From Stenocarpella maydis (taxonomy: Eukaryota > Ascomycota > Sordariomycetes > Diaporthales > Diaporthaceae), in NCBI GenBank assembly GCA_002270565.1, contig NQMI01000048.1:4684-68683 (forward strand): DNA of 64,000 nt, read 5' to 3'. The notes beneath the pieces were generated by a model, which was not told the origin of the DNA, made no database searches, and saw only the letters and a list, made by a program, of their open reading frames with translations. Below are positions 60,392-64,000 of this stretch, piece after piece. Positions within the stretch are counted from its first letter, which is position 1. The number at the start of each line of letters is the position of its first letter. The position numbers were made by a program, and so were the translations under genes.

Positions 60392-61722
60392 CCTGAGTGC
60401 TACTTGATGCAGCACGATGCTACTATAGTGTAGAACATACATGGTCCACCCGTTGTGAGGCCATGTATCCTGCCTGTTACTGAATGCGTACCTGCTCGTT
60501 GTCCTACGTCCGGGATGAGAGAAGCCGCAGGTTCAAGGGTCCAAAGATAATTATAAGCAGGTCTCATGGAGTCAGCATTATGGGGATACGCATTTTGACA
60601 GTAGGTGTTATTGGATTTGTTATCACAGGGGTAGACGCTACAGGAGTATGCACCATTGGGTGTGTCTTGTGGGGCTGGGTGGTGTAAGAGGAGGTTTTGT
60701 GGGAGTAGGTGCGGGGTTACAACAGTGATTGTCATCCATGGGTGGGAGAATATGAGAATTTACAAGGGTCTACACCAGATATACTCTATTGCTGGCCGAT
60801 ACGAGGTAGATGAAGGCCTTAAAGTGTGGACGCCCTAGAGACGAAGTGAGAGCTCGAATTCAGCAGATCATACGAGGTGCTTGAGACTCAGATGCACTGC
60901 CTTGAGCTAAGTAACGGTGCCTGATTCTATATTTCCGTACCCAAATTAGAGCTAAAGCAGTAATTAGGTGACTATGGTTAAGAGGCGTTCTAAGTTGGCC
61001 GTCAAAGTCGATCCTTGCCACAAGACAAGATGTGAATTTCGATTCCGTTCACTTTTGGGGATTGCAAAGCGGGCATTAGCTGAAGCTTTCTCAGAAAAGA
61101 AATGAGAAAGGAAGCCATAGAAACAGGTTCTACTATAATACTCGTGGTTCTGAAGTTCCAAATAATCTCCGAACTTGCACATGGGTGCAAGTGTACTACT
61201 GCCGGAGTATCTGGGCAAAACTGAGCGTTTGCTCTTGGTATCTTTCGTCTTTATCCCATAAAGAGCTGTTCATCAACGTGATATGTTATAGAAGGGGCCT
61301 GTAAAATTGATTGGGGCCAATTGCACTGGACAATAGGATGCTCAGTTGCGAGCTTTCCGCCCTACCAAACTAACGGTCCTTCTTTGAGGTCCGCCCATTG
61401 TGTAAAGTCTCATTGAGAGTTGTCGAGTGAAAGAAAGGATATTGTGGCTGTAGACCCTTTCTTTATGTGATAGTTAAGCCGTCTGATAATTACATTCATG
61501 CAGGAATTTACAATGGACTCTGTTCTGGCAAGAACTGCGTTGCAGACAATACCACTCTCTAGTTACTATGCATTTGTGCAAGTGAAAATTGGAAAGCCAT
61601 TGTATTCCTTTCTTCCTACATTCATATAGCTATGTGAGAAATACTTCCTACACAAAGACACCGTGCAGAAATTGGTGCTAGTGGAAGCTCAATGGCTAAG
61701 GGCACACACCAACCCTTGGGAG
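60392..61722. other. Intergenic, no supported gene
   Basis: Short frames only, about 43-45% GC, no domain seen on either strand. Confidence 0.5.
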
Positions 61723-61729
61723 TATATAA
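61723..61729 (+). promoter_or_regulatory. TATA box of the PMEDAP-repeat gene
   Basis: TATATAA 181 bp before the ATG at 61910, followed by a CA/CT-rich leader (CATCACACAGACTCACATC). Confidence 0.45.
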
Positions 61730-61909
61730 TGCTGACTGCGATGATGGTTCAAATGCAGTTCACTTCTTGCCCATCACACAGACTCACATCTCCAACTAGA
61801 CTCTACTGAGATATCTGAAACAGCTGGCTCACCAGAAATGCTCCTGGTATTACCAAAAGTTTATGAGAGTTTAAGCCAACCCATATGACACGAGAGACGA
61901 ATTACGACC

Positions 61910-62359
61910 ATGTCAAACCCCAACCACGTTCATGGGCAGCGTTCTGGTGAGTCCCCACAAGATGCAAGAACTCAGCAGGCTGTACTCGCCTCGCAGAGCG
62001 AGAGAAAGGAGCAACTCAGAAAGCAGGCGCGTGAGCTTCTCAGACGAGCTGAGGGGCCCACCCTGAAGGATAACGCTCCCGCAGGTACCGAGCCGGTGCA
62101 AGCCAGAAGCGAGCGTTCTCCAGGGAGTCGTACCCCTGAGCTCCACTCAACGATCTTCGAGCTCTCGGTGGTCACTAACCATGAACACCTTGGCGGTCGT
62201 TCCTCTAACGCTCATCCTCTCAATGACCACGACGTTCCCATGGAGGATGCTCCCCCTCTGGATGCGAGTGCTCCTAGTGACATACCCATGGAGGATGCCC
62301 CCTTTGGGGATGGGAGTGCTACTAGTACCTGCGTGTCCATGGAAGATGTGTCGGCATAA
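61910..62359 (+). CDS. Small hydrophilic protein with PMEDAP repeats
   Basis: 149-residue intronless frame in good start context (CGACCATGTC) with a TATA box and leader upstream. Residues 25-50 are a charged helix (SERKEQLRKQARELLRRAEG). The C-terminal 45 residues contain three related units: VPMEDAPPLDASAPSD, IPMEDAPFGDGSATST and VSMEDVSA. There is no signal peptide or membrane segment, and only one cysteine. It is predicted soluble and largely disordered. I recognise no family; the frame could also be the first exon of a longer gene, although the stop is followed by AT-rich sequence. Confidence 0.5.
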   Translation: MSNPNHVHGQRSGESPQDARTQQAVLASQSERKEQLRKQARELLRRAEGPTLKDNAPAGTEPVQARSERSPGSRTPELHSTIFELSVVTNHEHLGGRSSNAHPLNDHDVPMEDAPPLDASAPSDIPMEDAPFGDGSATSTCVSMEDVSA

Positions 62360-63895
62360 GCAAGACGTCCAGGTAGGTCGTGAGGGCGAGGTAATATCTT
62401 CTGTCTTCTTTTGCTTTTAGTATCCAAGGTTCATCAAACTGCCCGATCCTAGAATAGTTGAGAATGTATTCCCTCCTTTCCATCATGACAAGTTCTTCTC
62501 AGTTAGTGACAATGGGTATATGAAATTATTATCAAGTTTTAAGAAAAATATTTTCTCCTGATATCATGGTGATGTTTTATGGTTTTAACAACAGTGTCCT
62601 GAAGTCTTGGCAACGCGCCAAGTAACTACAGTATGTGGCCTAGGCAGAAGTTTTATCTCCCTACATCTAGCCCTGTAAGTTGTAAATATAATCTCTGTTG
62701 CATTGGTGTGTTTTTAATTTCCTTGTGTACAATTCAGTATGCCCCGACTGATAGATGCTGGGATGGGGAAAACAGAATGAAAAAAAAGAGTTGGCTTGAA
62801 CCTATTGAGGCGAGTGAGATTGGCGTTGGCAGCATGGGACATTGAAACGATGATCATGTCGGTATTCTGCGATAATAAGCTCCATTTCGGTAGAAGGTAT
62901 GGGACAGGGATCGGCTCGCGATGCCTAGATCATCAATTGGCATTCGGCTGGGACACTTTATCCGTGGTGAAACCCTGTTGTTACTGACCTCGGAATGGCT
63001 GAGGAAATGGAATCGCCAAGATCAGATGTTACATACCTAGGACCATGGCAAACAACAGGTTCAATCTACGCAAAGGCTCTGACCACTGCTGGGCTACTGA
63101 TACATGCGCAATTGACCAAGAATATTCAGAGCATCACCATCACCAACCCTGGAGGAATGCTCCGTGCCCCCGTCAAGTGTTGACCCCGTTCCAATAGTCC
63201 CAGGCTGGCAATGATCGATCCCAGGCTAACAGTGCTTCTGTCAAACCCGGGCTGGAGCATTACAGCTCTTCGTCCGATGTCTGGAGCAGCAGCAGCAGCA
63301 GCAGCAGAAGCAGAGGTACCTACCAACCCTTGTACCTAGGGTAGAGGTGAGTGACGTCTCGGGCCCAAGAGCTGGGCGAGGCCAATTAAGGTTGGAGCTC
63401 TGGTGGGCCGTTGCTGCTATCTTTAGCGGGTTCAGGGTGCGCTGAGGCCACCAATACAGGCCAGCGCGGCCCCGCTAGCTAATTAGGTGCCCAGTAGCGC
63501 CCCCCCACCTGCTCCACCCGCGGGGGCTTAGCCGAGTCTCGTTGAGCTGAAGCCGCCCTCGTTCAGACAATCCAACCCCGGGGTGTGCCACTGAAACTAA
63601 TCCCCAAGGATTCTTTGATTACCCGGGGCATCCCACAATCAAATCTCGCAGATTATTATCCCACCTGTTGGTGCTATCCAAGGAAGACGTGGCTCTCGGC
63701 GTGGCTCATCCAGCTGGTCTACCATTACTCCGTACTTCCCTCCGCCTTCCCACAAACTCTCAACGACCACTCAACGAGAACCACACCCACAACCACAGCC
63801 CTTTTGAGCCTCGCGAACCACCCGCCCCAGCACTTGCATCCCCCTATTACCCACACACAGCCTGAAGAGCCTGACCCTCAGAAAACCCGCCCAAC
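62360..63895. other. Intergenic; promoter of the last gene at its right end
   Basis: Contains a (CAG)n tract at 63281-63306 and, from about 63640, CT/CA-rich promoter-like DNA. No supported gene. Confidence 0.5.
63281..63306. repeat. (GCA)n microsatellite
   Basis: About eight GCA units, then AGCAGAAGCAG; intergenic. Confidence 0.85.
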
Positions 63896-64000
63896 ATGCC
63901 TGGAGTCCGTAAGTGCCGATGCAGCCTTATCGTCAACCTCCTCTTCCTCCTCTTCCTCCTCCTCCTCGTGTATCATCGGCACCCATGCCTTCCACAGAGG
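63896..64000 (+). CDS. First exon of a gene truncated by the window; possibly ribosomal protein S19
   Basis: ATGCCTGGAGTCC (63896-63908) is followed at once by a GTAAGT donor, so the first exon encodes MPGV plus one base; the rest of the window (from 63909) is pyrimidine-rich intron (CCTCTTCCTCCTC). A tiny first exon, a long CA-rich leader and MPGV- are features of fungal eS19 (RPS19), whose proteins begin MPGV-x-VRDV. The identity rests on four residues and structure, so it is tentative. The remainder of the gene lies beyond the window. Confidence 0.4.
   Translation, partial: MPGVRKCRCSLIVNLLFLLFLLLLVYHRHPCLPQR

Overview
The window looks like nuclear DNA of a filamentous ascomycete (Pezizomycotina, most likely a Sordariomycete). 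Evidence: compact genes with short introns (GTRAGT donors, CTRAC-like branch sites), a HET-domain gene, a PIN4-type RNA-binding protein, a fungal P450, a CVNH lectin, and AT-rich transposon graveyards. In those graveyards glutamine codons have become TAA/TAG, the expected mark of repeat-induced point mutation (RIP). It is an assembled draft; runs of N lie at 1950, 11729-11734, 40850-40890 and 52630-52631.

Layout. 1-4.0 kb: RIP-decayed transposons (Tc1/mariner, Ty1/copia, two LTR-like repeat families). 4.0-13.6 kb: a gene-poor GC-richer segment with three accessory-type genes on the + strand (a secreted protein, a P450 resembling fungal ent-kaurene oxidases, a CVNH lectin) and an interstitial telomere-type repeat at 7.6 kb. 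13.7-15.7 kb: PIN4-like RNA-binding protein (- strand). 15.7-27.0 kb: a long promoter/intergenic stretch rich in microsatellites. 27.0-29.0 kb: a five-exon MFS transporter (- strand). 29.0-43.0 kb: another gene-free stretch, with a decayed coding remnant near 41.65-42.23 kb. 43.0-44.1 kb: CCDC124/DUF1014 ribosome-associated protein. 44.65-47.14 kb: HET-domain protein. 47.5-57.0 kb: a second RIP'd transposon island. 57.3-59.3 kb: a broken gene with a degenerate zinc-cluster start. 60.2 kb: a frameshifted small membrane protein. 61.9 kb: a small acidic protein with PMEDAP repeats. 63.9 kb: the first exon of a gene, possibly ribosomal protein S19, running off the window.

The housekeeping genes (PIN4-like, CCDC124, possible RPS19) are interspersed with accessory or self-recognition-type genes next to two transposon islands, so the window reads as a mosaic of core genome and fast-evolving accessory DNA. 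I saw no tRNA, rRNA or CRISPR array and no convincing complete biosynthetic gene cluster. The most unusual structures are the LTR-like family with an internal 22-25 bp minisatellite and an inverted pair (50.2-51.4 kb), a composite repeat shared by both islands, and the decaying genes beside the second island.
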